A stretch of DNA of 64,000 bases from contig JASUSA010000009.1 of assembly GCA_030446305.1 (NCBI GenBank), positions 1 through 64,000 of the forward strand, read 5' to 3'. The notes below the pieces were generated by a model that did not search any database, had not been told where the DNA came from, and saw only the letters and a program-made list of their open reading frames with translations. The stretch comes from Clostridiales bacterium (GTDB lineage: Bacteria; Bacillota; Clostridia; Peptostreptococcales; Acidaminobacteraceae). The position numbers were made by a program, and so were the translations under genes. Positions 7,724 through 17,043 of this stretch are shown piece by piece; position 1 is the first letter of the stretch; every line of letters starts with the position of its first letter.

Positions 7724-10700
7724 TTATTCTGCTGGAATTGTCAATGTCTGTCCAATCGCAATCATATCCGGGTTGGAGAGCAGCGTCTTGTTAAGGTTGA
7801 ATATTTCCATGTAGCGATCGCCGTCGCCTAGGGAAGATGAAGCGATTTTCCAGAGGCTGTCACCGCTGACGACTGTATAGACGCGCATGCCGCTTGCGGC
7901 TGTCGGTACAGCAGCTTCGGTTTGTACAGGTGCCGCCGCTGCGATTATATTGATACGCCCAGCAGGCTGACCGTATTTTGCTTCTGTTACCACGCCGCCA
8001 AGGATTTCAGTTGTATAGTTGACGAGTGCATCTTCCAAAGCAACATAGGTATTGAACGTTTCACAGTTTTTAAAGAGATAATAAGTGTCGCCGCCGCTTG
8101 CTGTAAAGTTGTTGGTTGCGACGGTATACGTTTTGTTGAGATCCAGTGCTTTTCCGGCAACTTTGACATTGGTAACACGCGTGCCGGGCTTAGCCGGTGC
8201 AAAGTAGGTCGAGTCTGGATACTGTGCACCCTTGGCATAAGGGATGGCGGTGTTAAGGGTGAATTCAATGCCTGCAACGTGCGGGAATGCGCCGAGGGAT
8301 TCAGGTGTGCTGAATGTCGCGGCTTCAATGAGTTCCAAGAGCTGAGCCCCTGTCACTTTTACAGTGGCGATCGTATTGCCGAATGGGAATACTGTCTTCA
8401 TATCTTTCATGGTAATATCACCGATTTCAATTGTTGCGCGGATACCACCGCCGTTGGTGATTGCTGCGTCCACAGTTCCTGCGCCGACAGCCTCATTGGC
8501 AGCCCATAAAATAGCATCTGCGGCAAAGTCACCGAGGTTTGTTTCCTGTGTTCGAACGCCCGGTGCACGATTGCCGTCGAGCAATACTTCGCTGACAGCA
8601 AATTTTGCTGCAAGCTGTGCATCGATTTCATCGGATTTTGCGTTTATAACGGCATTGATGGCAGGATCGACGCTACTGTAATCTTCTGCTGATACGAGCG
8701 TTGACATGATGCTAGTGCCGTCAAGCACGTCGACGCCGACGTATTCGAGACGCGTTCCCGCAGATGTGAGTACGGATTGGCTGACGAGATTACCTTCGAT
8801 AACGCTGTGGCTGTGACCGTCGATGAGCAAATTGATTCCCTTAACATTTTGAAGAACATCTGTTGATGTATTAGGCTCGCTGCCGGTATCTGTACCGAGG
8901 TGCGCGACACAGATGATCGTGCTGCATCCTGCTGCTTTTAGCGCATCAACTTGGGCTTGTGCAATGGCGTACATTGCTTTCCCCTCAGGGAATGAAAGTG
9001 AAGCGACGTTGTCTGGATTGGCTTTCGTCAATGTTTCCGGCGTCGTGAGACCAAAGACGCCAACTTTGCCAATGACCGTGTCAAAAATGACATGTGCATC
9101 AAAGACGGGTTCGCCGGTTGTTTTGTCTAATATATTGGCAGAGACAAACGGGAAGTCTGCACTGGCTTTGAGTTTGAGTAAATTGTCGTAATCGTAGTCG
9201 AATTCATGGTTGCCGGGAACCATCAGATCGTATTGTGCGAGATTCATAAAATCAATAGCGGTTGCACCTTTGCTAAGGTTCACGAGCGGGTCGCCCTGCG
9301 TCGCATCGCCTGCTGAAATAAGCAGGACTTCAGCGCCGGCTGCTTTGTAGTCCTCTGCGAGTTTTGCCACACCTGCGGTACCGATTGAAACGCCTTTAAC
9401 GGCAACGTCGCCGCCATGAGTATCATTGGTATGGAGAATGACGAGCTTGCCGGTAAGATCACCGGGATAAGCGGTTATTTCATAGACGGGCATTGTTCCC
9501 GTCACTTCACAGCCTGCGATCAGTAAAGCAGTACCGGTGACACTTTGTGAAGCGGGAATGAAGTGAATGCCTTCCGGTCCTGAATCGCCGCCGATGCCGT
9601 CTTCTGCATCAAAATCACGAGAGTTGATATAATTCACATAGCTGCTGTTTGACGGTGTCGTAATTTCATAAGCCATAATGCCGCCGATGCGTTCGAGGAC
9701 GACAAATGCATACGTATGACCGTTGATTTGACCGATGGTGACATTTTCAGGTTCAGGTCCTTTTTTAGTCGAACGGTCATTGAGTTTAAGTTTGCTGTTG
9801 GAAGTATTAAACCATTCCGGATACAGTTTTGAAGTGATGTCTTCAAAGTCACTGCCGCTGTCATAGACAGGAACGAGACTGTTGGCCGTCACTTCAAAAA
9901 TGGTCATTGAACGGCCGCCAAACATAACATCTGCGCCGCTTGGCAAACCATCAACCACTTCTGGATCTATGACGACGACTTTTTTTATTTCGTAGTCGCC
10001 TTCTTTTGAAAGGGTTATTTTTGTTTCATTTGAATAATATGACGTGTCATCGCTGTTGGGATCACCGGCATCTTCATGATCTTCTGGGAATACGGTTGAA
10101 GACCATTCTCTGCCGTCGCCCTCATTTGCAGTAATCAGGTATGTCTTGCCGCCTGTTTCATAGAGGCTGAGGCCGTCAGGCATATAGGCGCCGTAAAGAC
10201 CTTCATAACTGCGGGCACTGCCATCCAAGTAGATTTCATTGCCTTCCGCACCGTAATCTTTGAATCCGAGCGGCATGACTTTTGTAATGGCGGCAGAAGG
10301 AATATCCAATACGCCAATGGCGTTGTTTTCTTGCAGGGTGATATAAGCTGTTTTGCCGTCACCACTAATGACCATGTATTCAGGTTCTAAATCAACAGAC
10401 GGCGCTTGGCCTTTTGTCATGAGGACGCCTGATGCCGCTAATGCAGCTCGTTGTCCGTCAAAAGCAGTAAAATCAGCAATTTTAACGGTGCCTGAAGCGA
10501 GGCTGATGACAGAGATGCTGCCCTTTGGATCGATGACCGTGACGCCGGCTGAATTGGTGCCATAGCCCATGCGCGGTTCACCTTCATCAGCGGATAGTAC
10601 CGTTGTATTATCGGCAAAGATAACCATATCCGGCTGTACGCCAACAGCATAGTATACAGGTGTTCCTAAAGTATCGTCACTGCTGTCAATCGGGAAAACA

Positions 10701-11185
10701 GCGACGAGCCCCGTATCATTGTAACCGGCTGCTTGAATGGCAACGGCGAGTTTGGTATGATCGGGTGAAATGTCAACGCTGGTGATATCGCCGTATTCAA
10801 ATCCGCTGACAGCAGCTTCTGCAGCAGCTGCGAGGTCGATTTGATAACCGCTGGCACTAAGATCATTAAAGTTGTCGGCACTAAGCGCATTCATCGGTAC
10901 GGCGATGAGCACGCTGTTGATGCCATCAACGGCATAGGCCGTATGATTGGCCGGATTGTAAGTAACGATTTCCAGACCACCTTCGGGGTCATTAACATCA
11001 ACATCATAACGTGCTGTTAAATTCATTTCGATGCGACCGGGTACATCGGTCACATAACCAGTCGTCATTTCATCTGCCGAAACTGGTATCGCACACATGA
11101 CGAAGGTCAAAAGTGACAGCAAAATGAGATTTAATGCCAGTTTTGCCTTGGAAATATGTGCAGTTGCAGGTTTTCCATTTACCAT
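7724..11185 (-). CDS. Secreted 5'-nucleotidase/metallophosphatase with choice-of-anchor I and LysM domains
   Basis: Exported enzyme of 1,153 residues that probably scavenges phosphate or nucleosides from extracellular nucleotides. Signal peptide (LALNLILLSLLTFVMC region) at residues 9-38. Residues 40-565 form a beta-propeller-like region of the choice-of-anchor I type (YVTDVPGRIEM, VVIDPEVVDGLPSGADVMFG). Metallophosphatase about 575-850 with HTNDTHGGD, SAGDATQGDP, PGNHEFDYD and DGHSHSVIEG metal motifs; 5'-nucleotidase C-terminal domain about 890-1060 with NGGGIRATI; LysM about 1100-1150 (YTVVSGDSLWKI), which should bind peptidoglycan. The start at 11185 has GGGAGG five bases upstream and gives a proper signal peptide; the ATG at 11236 is less likely. 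Monocistronic. Confidence 0.9.
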   Translation of the reverse strand: MVNGKPATAHISKAKLALNLILLSLLTFVMCAIPVSADEMTTGYVTDVPGRIEMNLTARYDVDVNDPEGGLEIVTYNPANHTAYAVDGINSVLIAVPMNALSADNFNDLSASGYQIDLAAAAEAAVSGFEYGDITSVDISPDHTKLAVAIQAAGYNDTGLVAVFPIDSSDDTLGTPVYYAVGVQPDMVIFADNTTVLSADEGEPRMGYGTNSAGVTVIDPKGSISVISLASGTVKIADFTAFDGQRAALAASGVLMTKGQAPSVDLEPEYMVISGDGKTAYITLQENNAIGVLDIPSAAITKVMPLGFKDYGAEGNEIYLDGSARSYEGLYGAYMPDGLSLYETGGKTYLITANEGDGREWSSTVFPEDHEDAGDPNSDDTSYYSNETKITLSKEGDYEIKKVVVIDPEVVDGLPSGADVMFGGRSMTIFEVTANSLVPVYDSGSDFEDITSKLYPEWFNTSNSKLKLNDRSTKKGPEPENVTIGQINGHTYAFVVLERIGGIMAYEITTPSNSSYVNYINSRDFDAEDGIGGDSGPEGIHFIPASQSVTGTALLIAGCEVTGTMPVYEITAYPGDLTGKLVILHTNDTHGGDVAVKGVSIGTAGVAKLAEDYKAAGAEVLLISAGDATQGDPLVNLSKGATAIDFMNLAQYDLMVPGNHEFDYDYDNLLKLKASADFPFVSANILDKTTGEPVFDAHVIFDTVIGKVGVFGLTTPETLTKANPDNVASLSFPEGKAMYAIAQAQVDALKAAGCSTIICVAHLGTDTGSEPNTSTDVLQNVKGINLLIDGHSHSVIEGNLVSQSVLTSAGTRLEYVGVDVLDGTSIMSTLVSAEDYSSVDPAINAVINAKSDEIDAQLAAKFAVSEVLLDGNRAPGVRTQETNLGDFAADAILWAANEAVGAGTVDAAITNGGGIRATIEIGDITMKDMKTVFPFGNTIATVKVTGAQLLELIEAATFSTPESLGAFPHVAGIEFTLNTAIPYAKGAQYPDSTYFAPAKPGTRVTNVKVAGKALDLNKTYTVATNNFTASGGDTYYLFKNCETFNTYVALEDALVNYTTEILGGVVTEAKYGQPAGRINIIAAAAPVQTEAAVPTAASGMRVYTVVSGDSLWKIASSSLGDGDRYMEIFNLNKTLLSNPDMIAIGQTLTIPAE

Positions 11186-11343
11186 AATATCCTCCCAATT
11201 ACAATTTGTTATGCGTGTCATTTTATCACAGTACATTTAGCGCCATTCGCAAGAGCAGGTTAAATCTGTGTGAAGATCGTGTTTGGCGGTGTTTAACAAA
11301 GTGTTTTTGGGAACGATAAATTATAAATACACGATTGTTCACA

Positions 11344-11405
11344 TTGACATACAAGCGTGAAAAAATGTATAATATACTGAAATATATTTTAAGGTTAACC
11401 ATAAA
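11344..11405 (+). promoter_or_regulatory. Promoter and candidate DtxR/MntR operator
   Basis: TTGACA (11344-11349) and TATAAT (11368-11373) are separated by 18 bases with an extended TG. Just downstream, 11388-11405 is an 18-base near-palindrome centred on AGGTTAACCA with TTTA/TAAA flanks and only one mismatched pair. Its position over the initial transcribed region suits a repressor. DtxR/MntR proteins bind such AT-flanked palindromes, so autoregulation of the next gene by metal is likely. The rest of the 346-base gap (11186-11531) holds a 20-base duplication (AGAGATTAA at 11491 and 11511). Confidence 0.6.
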
Positions 11406-11531
11406 AATTCACAGTACCATTAAGCGCATATTGAAAAGGACAATTGAAATAATGGGCAAGATTTTTTTATGGAACCATCGCAAGGGCAGTAGAGATTAAT
11501 AGCGTTTAATAGAGATTAAGAGGGATAGGCC

Positions 11532-12290
11532 ATGAACAATCAGCAAGCGATCAAGGAGAAACCTGCGATCAAGGACAAACCTGTCATCAAGGCGAAACAA
11601 GTGACAAATAGAGGCGAAGAAGATTATATCAAAGCAATCTATAAATTAAGCGATGAAGCAGAGGGCGATAGGGTCACCAATCATCAGTTGGTCACTTACT
11701 TTGCCCATACTGCCCAAACGGTGAATGAAATGGTTCGAAAGTTAGAAAAGAAAAAGATTCTGGTTTATCAGCCGTATAAAGGATCGTTATTAACAGCGCT
11801 CGGCAAAGATGAAGCCGTAAGACTTATCCGTGCGCATCGCATATGGGAAACATTCCTGACGGAAAAGTTAGGTTATGCTTGGGAAGAGGTTCATGAAGAA
11901 GCTGAAATGCTGGAACATCTCACTTCTTCAAAATTGGCAGATAAACTGTATGCATTTTTAGGGGCGCCGACAGTGTGCCCCCATGGCAATTATATTCCGG
12001 TGCTGAGTGACATGAACCGTGATGATTTGGACACATGTGGTCGATTAAAGCTTTCTAAGGCGAAGAAAGGCAAACAGTACTGCCTTAAAGGCGTTGTTGA
12101 CGATAAGGCTTTACTGGTTTACCTAAACGGCTTGGCTATTTATATTGATTTGTGCTTTACGATCATTGAAAGAGACTTGATAAGTGATATTGTGACACTG
12201 GCGTATGGCGGGCGAAACACCTCGCTCAGCGGTGCGGTTGCCCAAAAGTTGTTTGTATGTGAGGTGTACGATGCGGAAGATAACACATAA
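11532..12290 (+). CDS. DtxR/MntR-family metal-dependent regulator
   Basis: 252-residue iron- or manganese-sensing repressor. Winged helix at about 30-95 (GEEDYIKAIYKL, TVNEMVRKLEKKKILVYQPY), dimerisation and metal domain about 95-160 (EEVHEEAEMLEHLTSSKL; CPHGNYIP), then an SH3/FeoA-like tail. Length fits the longer DtxR/IdeR group better than the 142-residue MntR. The first 27 residues are unusual: three 18-base tandem copies (11547-11600) encode a Lys-rich repeat (AIKEKP, AIKDKP, VIKAKQ) ahead of the conserved start. The next gene is a ZIP metal transporter 60 bases away, a likely target or partner. Confidence 0.88.
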   Translation: MNNQQAIKEKPAIKDKPVIKAKQVTNRGEEDYIKAIYKLSDEAEGDRVTNHQLVTYFAHTAQTVNEMVRKLEKKKILVYQPYKGSLLTALGKDEAVRLIRAHRIWETFLTEKLGYAWEEVHEEAEMLEHLTSSKLADKLYAFLGAPTVCPHGNYIPVLSDMNRDDLDTCGRLKLSKAKKGKQYCLKGVVDDKALLVYLNGLAIYIDLCFTIIERDLISDIVTLAYGGRNTSLSGAVAQKLFVCEVYDAEDNT

Positions 12291-12350
12291 GCGCCTTCCC
12301 CATCGAAATATATAGTATCGGCAAAATAGGTATATAAAGGAGTTGTTGCA

Positions 12351-13160
12351 ATGGATTTCAATGCGGTTATTTTTGCGTTTTCACTAACCCTTTTAGCGGG
12401 GTTATCCACTGGGATTGGCAGTGCGCTTTCACTGCTGACCAATCGAACAAATACGAAATTTTTATCTGTGGCACTTGGATTCTCAGCAGGTGTAATGATT
12501 TACGTCTCTTTTGTTGAGATCTTTTCAAAGGCGCAAGCGGCACTCACATCAGTTTTGGGTGTGCGTTTGGGAACGTGGGCCACTGTCGGCGGTTTTTTCT
12601 TTGGGATCCTGATCATTGCTGTCATTGACAAGCTGATTCCCGATGTCGAAAATCCACATGAGGTGCATACGGTAGAAGAAATGGATGGTAAAAGCGAAGA
12701 ACATCAATCCAATTTGATGCGTATGGGGCTGTTTACAGCTTTGGCGATTGGGATTCATAATTTTCCTGAGGGACTTGCCACGTTTACAGCGGCATTAAGC
12801 GATCCGTCACTGGGGATTCCCATTGCCTTTGCGATTGCCATCCACAATATTCCAGAGGGGATTGCCGTAGCCGTTCCAATATTCTATGCGACCGGCAGTC
12901 GTCGCAAGGCCTTTCGCCTATCATTTCTATCCGGCCTATCAGAGCCGATTGGCGCTCTTGTTGGTTATGTATTGCTCTACAAGTTTTTCAATGATGCGGT
13001 CTTTGGTTTTATCTTTGCATCCGTTGCAGGGATTATGGTTTACATAAGCTTGGATGAATTGCTGCCGTCTGCAAGGGAATATGGCGAACATCATTTATCG
13101 ATGTATGGCCTTATTGCTGGGATGGCCGTTATGGCGCTGAGTTTGCTGCTCTTCGTCTAA
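12351..13160 (+). CDS. zupT: ZIP-family metal transporter (ZupT-like)
   Basis: 269-residue membrane importer for divalent metals (zinc, iron, manganese). About eight helices. The two metal-site helices carry [10 protein letters not shown] and [10 protein letters not shown], the classic ZupT motifs, and a charged cytoplasmic loop ([17 protein letters not shown]) lies after helix III. AAGGAG ribosome-binding site nine bases before the ATG. It follows the DtxR-type regulator on the same strand, so the pair probably responds to metal status. The bacterial ZIP assignment is firm; the actual metal is not determined. Confidence 0.93.
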   Translation: MDFNAVIFAFSLTLLAGLSTGIGSALSLLTNRTNTKFLSVALGFSAGVMIYVSFVEIFSKAQAALTSVLGVRLGTWATVGGFFFGILIIAVIDKLIPDVENPHEVHTVEEMDGKSEEHQSNLMRMGLFTALAIGIHNFPEGLATFTAALSDPSLGIPIAFAIAIHNIPEGIAVAVPIFYATGSRRKAFRLSFLSGLSEPIGALVGYVLLYKFFNDAVFGFIFASVAGIMVYISLDELLPSAREYGEHHLSMYGLIAGMAVMALSLLLFV

Positions 13161-13428
13161 CATTGATTATCCATCATACCCATCAAAACAAGCGGTATGA
13201 TGTTGAATACTGTGAAAGCAGGTATTCAAACTAGAAGATAAGCTGGATTTTGAGTTGCGTTTGAATTGTATTTTTAGCCATGGCGAAAATGAAGTATGTT
13301 ATTGCCGTTTACGAAAGGCGCTCTGTTTGCATTAAAACAGCGCGTCTTTTCTTTGGCAAACAAAATGGCGTCTAATTTATCCGGCAGTACGATGCGATAC
13401 ATTGACTGGCTGAAGGGATTTTAGGACG
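13161..13428. other. Intergenic gap, imperfect hairpin only
   Basis: No supported gene. An imperfect hairpin (GGCGCTCTGTTT near 13318-13329 pairing with AAACAGCGCG near 13335-13344, followed by TCTTTTCTTT) could terminate zupT transcription. A minus-strand frame at 13377-13592 has no ribosome-binding site and crosses the suf promoter. Confidence 0.5.
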
Positions 13429-13494
13429 TTGACGACGTGATAAAAGTGTGTTAACATAATTACGAAAACAATTCCGACTAATTTACTAAGGTAT
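13429..13494 (+). promoter_or_regulatory. suf promoter with IscR-like operator
   Basis: TTGACG (13429-13434) and TAACAT (13452-13457) are spaced 17 bases apart. At 13470-13494, over the expected start region, lies a 25-base site containing CCGACTAATTTACTAAGGTAT. It matches the IscR type-1 consensus (ATAnnYGACT-RWWWY-AGTC-RRSTAT) at GACT, the AT-rich centre and the final AGGTAT. IscR is an Fe-S-sensing Rrf2 repressor of cluster-assembly operons, and the operon downstream is suf. No iscR gene is in the window. Confidence 0.6.
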
Positions 13495-13573
13495 AAATGA
13501 TAGGTAGCTGTAAAACCATTGCGATTACCTGCTTGACAAGCTTTTTTAAATGCAGATTTAAAGGTGGTGTGTG

Positions 13574-13639
13574 ATGATGCAGCTGGCGGCAACAGTGGCT
13601 AAAGCAATAGGAATTGCACAAATAGAGAGCTGTTCATAG
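13574..13639 (+). CDS. Possible 21-residue leader peptide before sufC
   Basis: A short frame (MMQLAATVAKAIGIAQIESCS) starts 4 bases after GGTGGTG and ends 30 bases before sufC, inside the suf leader. It could be a translated leader or chance; one Cys near its end is notable for an Fe-S operon but proves nothing. No homologue is known to me. Confidence 0.2.
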   Translation: MMQLAATVAKAIGIAQIESCS

Positions 13640-13669
13640 AAAATTAACAGAAGAGCGAAAGCGAGGCAG

Positions 13670-14419
13670 ATGATGTGTGAAAGCATTTTAAAGGTTAGCG
13701 GTCTTCGTGCAAAAGTAGGAGATCAAGAAATATTAAAGGGTGTTAATTTAGAAATCAAACCAGGCGAAGTACATGTGATTATGGGGCCGAATGGCGCCGG
13801 AAAATCAACGCTGGCAAATGTGCTCATGGGGCATCCGGCGTATGAAGTCACAGGGGGCGAAGCCCTTTTTATGAACAAAGACTTATTGGCGATGAAAGTA
13901 GATGAGCGCGCGAGAGCGGGTCTTTTTTTATCTTTTCAGTACCCTCAGGAAGTCTCCGGTGTGACCGTGGAAAATTTTCTGCGGACGGCGAAAAAAGAAG
14001 TTTCGGGCATTATGCCGATGATGGGGCGATTTAACGCGACTGTCAAAGCCGAGATGCAGTCATTGGAAATGGATGAAAAATACCTTGCGCGATATTTGAA
14101 TGAAGGTTTTTCAGGCGGCGAGAAGAAAAAGAGTGAAATTTTGCAAATGGCTGTCTTGGCGCCGAAGCTCGCTATTTTAGATGAAACAGATTCGGGACTG
14201 GACGTCGATGCGATTCGCGTCGTTTACGAAAAGGTTCAGTCACTGGCAAATGCCAATAATGCCATTCTCGTGATAACCCATTACAATAAAATTTTAGATT
14301 ACATTAAACCGGATTTCGTACACGTTCTCGTCGACGGCAAGATTGTTAAAGAAGGCGATCTCGCCCTTGCAAATGCCATTCAAGAATCGGGCTACGAAGC
14401 GTTTCGGGCTTCCGTGTAA
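13670..14419 (+). CDS. sufC: Fe-S cluster assembly ATPase SufC
   Basis: 249-residue cytoplasmic ABC-type ATPase that drives conformational change in the SufBCD scaffold during Fe-S cluster assembly. Walker A GPNGAGKS (about residues 42-49), the SufC-type signature FSGGEKKKSEI, and Walker B LAILDETDSGLDVDAI with the typical Asp-Ser instead of the transporter Pro-Thr. A second ATG lies one codon in; the ribosome-binding site (GAGG, 13660-13663) is compatible with either. First gene of sufCBDSU; sufB follows after 11 bases. Confidence 0.96.
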   Translation: MMCESILKVSGLRAKVGDQEILKGVNLEIKPGEVHVIMGPNGAGKSTLANVLMGHPAYEVTGGEALFMNKDLLAMKVDERARAGLFLSFQYPQEVSGVTVENFLRTAKKEVSGIMPMMGRFNATVKAEMQSLEMDEKYLARYLNEGFSGGEKKKSEILQMAVLAPKLAILDETDSGLDVDAIRVVYEKVQSLANANNAILVITHYNKILDYIKPDFVHVLVDGKIVKEGDLALANAIQESGYEAFRASV

Positions 14420-14430
14420 AGGAGGCGGCC

Positions 14431-15834
14431 ATGGCACAAAAAACATATATTGCAGATATCGAACGCGGCGTCTACGATGTCATTAATCCCGAACACCATC
14501 GTTTTGTGACGGACAAGGGGCTGTCGGAAGCCGTGATTCGCGAAATATCAAGAGAAAAGGGAGAGCCCTCATGGATGCTCGATTTCAGGCTGGAATCCCT
14601 TGAAATTTATAAATCAAAACCCGTTCCAACTTGGGGAGCTGATCTTGAAGATCTCGATATTGAAAATATCGTTCACTATGTCAAACCCGATACCGATATG
14701 AAGCACGACTGGGCAGATGTCCCGGATGACATCAAGGCGACTTTTGATCGGCTTGGCATTCCGGAAGCTGAAAAGAGAAGTCTTGCCGGTGTTGGTGCTC
14801 AATATGATTCAGAAGTTGTTTACCATTCGATACGAGAAGATTTGCTGGCGCAAGGCGTTGTTTATACGGATATCGAAACGGCGCTGCGAACACATGAAGC
14901 CATTGTTCGAGAACATTTTATGAAATTGATTACCAATCGGGATCATAAATTTTCTGCACTGCATGGTGCGGTGTGGTCAGGTGGTTCATTCGTCTATGTA
15001 CCGGAAGGCGTGAATGTAGACTTTCCGCTGCAATCCTATTTCCGTCTCAATGCTAAGGGAGCAGGTCAGTTTGAACATACGCTGATTATTTTGGAAAAGG
15101 GTGCTAAACTTCACTTTATTGAAGGCTGCTCCGCGCCAAAATACAGTGTCAACAATCTGCATGCGGGTGCGGTGGAATTATTCGTTGCGGAGGATGCAAC
15201 GCTGCGCTATTCAACCATAGAAAACTGGTCGCGCAATATGTACAATCTCAATACCAAGCGGGCAACAGTGGCGCGTAACGGTAAGATCGAATGGGTTTCG
15301 GGTTCGTTTGGATCGCGTGTTTCCATGCTCTATCCCATGAGCATTTTGCGCGGCGAGGGCGCATCCTGTGAATTTACAGGCATCACATTTGCTTCGACGG
15401 GGCAATACCTCGATACGGGCACAAAAGTCGTACATGCGGCACCGAATACCCATTCCGTGGTTAATTCTAAATCCATTTCCAAAGATGGCGGACACGCATT
15501 TTATCGCAGTTTGCTTCGTATTGCCAAAAACGCCGTTAACAGCAAAGCGGTTGCCAATTGTGAATCGCTTATGCTCGACAATCGATCGAAATCCGATACA
15601 CTGCCGATCATCGAAGCGCATACGGACAGTGTGGACATTGGACATGAGGCGAAAATTGGTCGGATCAGTGATGAAACCATCTTCTATTTAATGAGTAGGG
15701 GCATCAGCGAAGCAGAGGCAAAGGCAATGATTGTCAGAGGCTTTGTCGAACCGATTACGAAAACACTGCCGCTGGAATACGCGGTAGAGTTAAACAGGCT
15801 CATTGAACTGGAACTGGAAGGCACAATTGGTTAG
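14431..15834 (+). CDS. sufB: Fe-S cluster assembly scaffold SufB
   Basis: 467-residue scaffold subunit on which clusters are built. The beta-helix core is recognisable by GAVWSGGSFVYVPEGVNVD and FPLQSYFRLNAKGAGQFEHT. The C-terminal cluster and sulfur-accepting region has ANCESLMLDNRSKSDT (essential Cys) and DIGHEAKIGRISDETIFYL. Length matches the usual 465-495. A strong AAAGGAGG site precedes the ATG. It is coupled to sufC and sufD in one operon, so its product should form the SufB-SufC2-SufD complex. Confidence 0.97.
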   Translation: MAQKTYIADIERGVYDVINPEHHRFVTDKGLSEAVIREISREKGEPSWMLDFRLESLEIYKSKPVPTWGADLEDLDIENIVHYVKPDTDMKHDWADVPDDIKATFDRLGIPEAEKRSLAGVGAQYDSEVVYHSIREDLLAQGVVYTDIETALRTHEAIVREHFMKLITNRDHKFSALHGAVWSGGSFVYVPEGVNVDFPLQSYFRLNAKGAGQFEHTLIILEKGAKLHFIEGCSAPKYSVNNLHAGAVELFVAEDATLRYSTIENWSRNMYNLNTKRATVARNGKIEWVSGSFGSRVSMLYPMSILRGEGASCEFTGITFASTGQYLDTGTKVVHAAPNTHSVVNSKSISKDGGHAFYRSLLRIAKNAVNSKAVANCESLMLDNRSKSDTLPIIEAHTDSVDIGHEAKIGRISDETIFYLMSRGISEAEAKAMIVRGFVEPITKTLPLEYAVELNRLIELELEGTIG

Positions 15835-15852
15835 TGGGAGAGGAGGTATAAA

Positions 15853-17043
15853 ATGGCCAACCAAGATCAAATTAAAAAACAGACAGAAAAAACAGATATA
15901 AACGCAGCGCAAAGTCAAATGCCTAAATGGCATCGTATCACATTGCCGGAAGGCCTCTTTGATCAGACTGATAACAACGTAGAAACGAAGATTGCCGTTG
16001 AGGGACAAGCTGAAATTCATGTGAAGGACAACGCGCAGAGCGATGAAACTTTTAAAAGTGCAATATCTCAAAACAACGACAATGACCAAAACAACAACCA
16101 TAACGGCGAGGTGGCATGGCTGCTGGATAAACGCCTTGTGTCACGTCTGGATGATAGCATCTTGGCGTGGATTAGGCAGCATGCGACAAAAAACGCTTAT
16201 ATTCACAGCAAAGCGCGTATAGGACGGGATGAAACGCCGGTAGTTCGCATGACCACCGCGTTAGCAAATACAGACAGTCAATTTAATCATATTGCAAGCG
16301 ATACCGTCGTCGTGGACGATCAATGTGCGCTGACGCTGGTGATGGATTATGACAATCAGTCGGCAATGCGTGGACAGCATTTGGGGATAACGCGATTGAT
16401 CGTTGGGCGCGGTGCCGTGGCTACATTGTTTAAGTGTCAACGGCTTGGTGCGGAAGATGCGTATTTGGATCAAACACTTATTGAAGTGGCCGAAGGCGGC
16501 GAGGTCAACATTGTGGACGTGCAGTTGGGAAGTCGTTTTAGAGGTGTCAACTACAGCGTTGCACTGAGTGGCCGCCATAGCCGTGCAACCTTAAATTCAC
16601 TTTATCTTGGCTGTATGGCACAGCGTATGGATCTTTCTTTTACCATGAATCACATTGGCGCAAATACGGAATCGGTCATTGAATCAAAAGGTGCGCTGGA
16701 TGGCAATGCCAAAAAAGTATTTAGAGGCAATTTGCAGTTTGAACAGGGCGCAGCCAAGTCGGTTGGGCGTGAACGCGAGACGGTTATGCTGCTAGATGAA
16801 CGCGTACACGCCGAATCCATACCGGCACTTCTTTGTGCTGAGGATGATGTCATCGGCGAACATGCGGCAAGTATTGGCCGTGTCGATCAGCAAAAATTGT
16901 TTTATCTGATGAGTCGTGGGCTGACCATGGCTGCGGCGAAAAAGCTGGTTGTCAAAGCTGCTTTTGAAGAGGTGCTTGCAGAAGCGGCAACCGTGAACTT
17001 GCGGGATGAGATTGAAGCACTCATTGATCGGAGGCTGTCATGA
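15853..17043 (+). CDS. sufD: Fe-S cluster assembly protein SufD
   Basis: 396-residue partner of SufB. The C-terminal half is conserved: YLGCMAQRMDLSFTMNHIG, ALDGNAKKVFRGNL, and ALLCAEDDVIGEHAASIGRV with the His used in iron acquisition, then KLFYLMSRGL. The N-terminal 80 residues are poorly conserved and contain an Asn/Asp-rich stretch (about residues 74-85, NNDNDQNNNHNG) that looks like low-complexity linker. The stop overlaps the sufS start (ATGA at 17040-17043). Confidence 0.94.
   Translation: MANQDQIKKQTEKTDINAAQSQMPKWHRITLPEGLFDQTDNNVETKIAVEGQAEIHVKDNAQSDETFKSAISQNNDNDQNNNHNGEVAWLLDKRLVSRLDDSILAWIRQHATKNAYIHSKARIGRDETPVVRMTTALANTDSQFNHIASDTVVVDDQCALTLVMDYDNQSAMRGQHLGITRLIVGRGAVATLFKCQRLGAEDAYLDQTLIEVAEGGEVNIVDVQLGSRFRGVNYSVALSGRHSRATLNSLYLGCMAQRMDLSFTMNHIGANTESVIESKGALDGNAKKVFRGNLQFEQGAAKSVGRERETVMLLDERVHAESIPALLCAEDDVIGEHAASIGRVDQQKLFYLMSRGLTMAAAKKLVVKAAFEEVLAEAATVNLRDEIEALIDRRLS

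Noticed and set aside
7922-8509. 195-residue plus-strand frame inside the nucleotidase gene
   Set aside because: Antisense shadow, Cys-rich, no ribosome-binding site.
13377-13592. 71-residue minus-strand frame before suf
   Set aside because: It covers the suf promoter and IscR-like site and has no ribosome-binding site.
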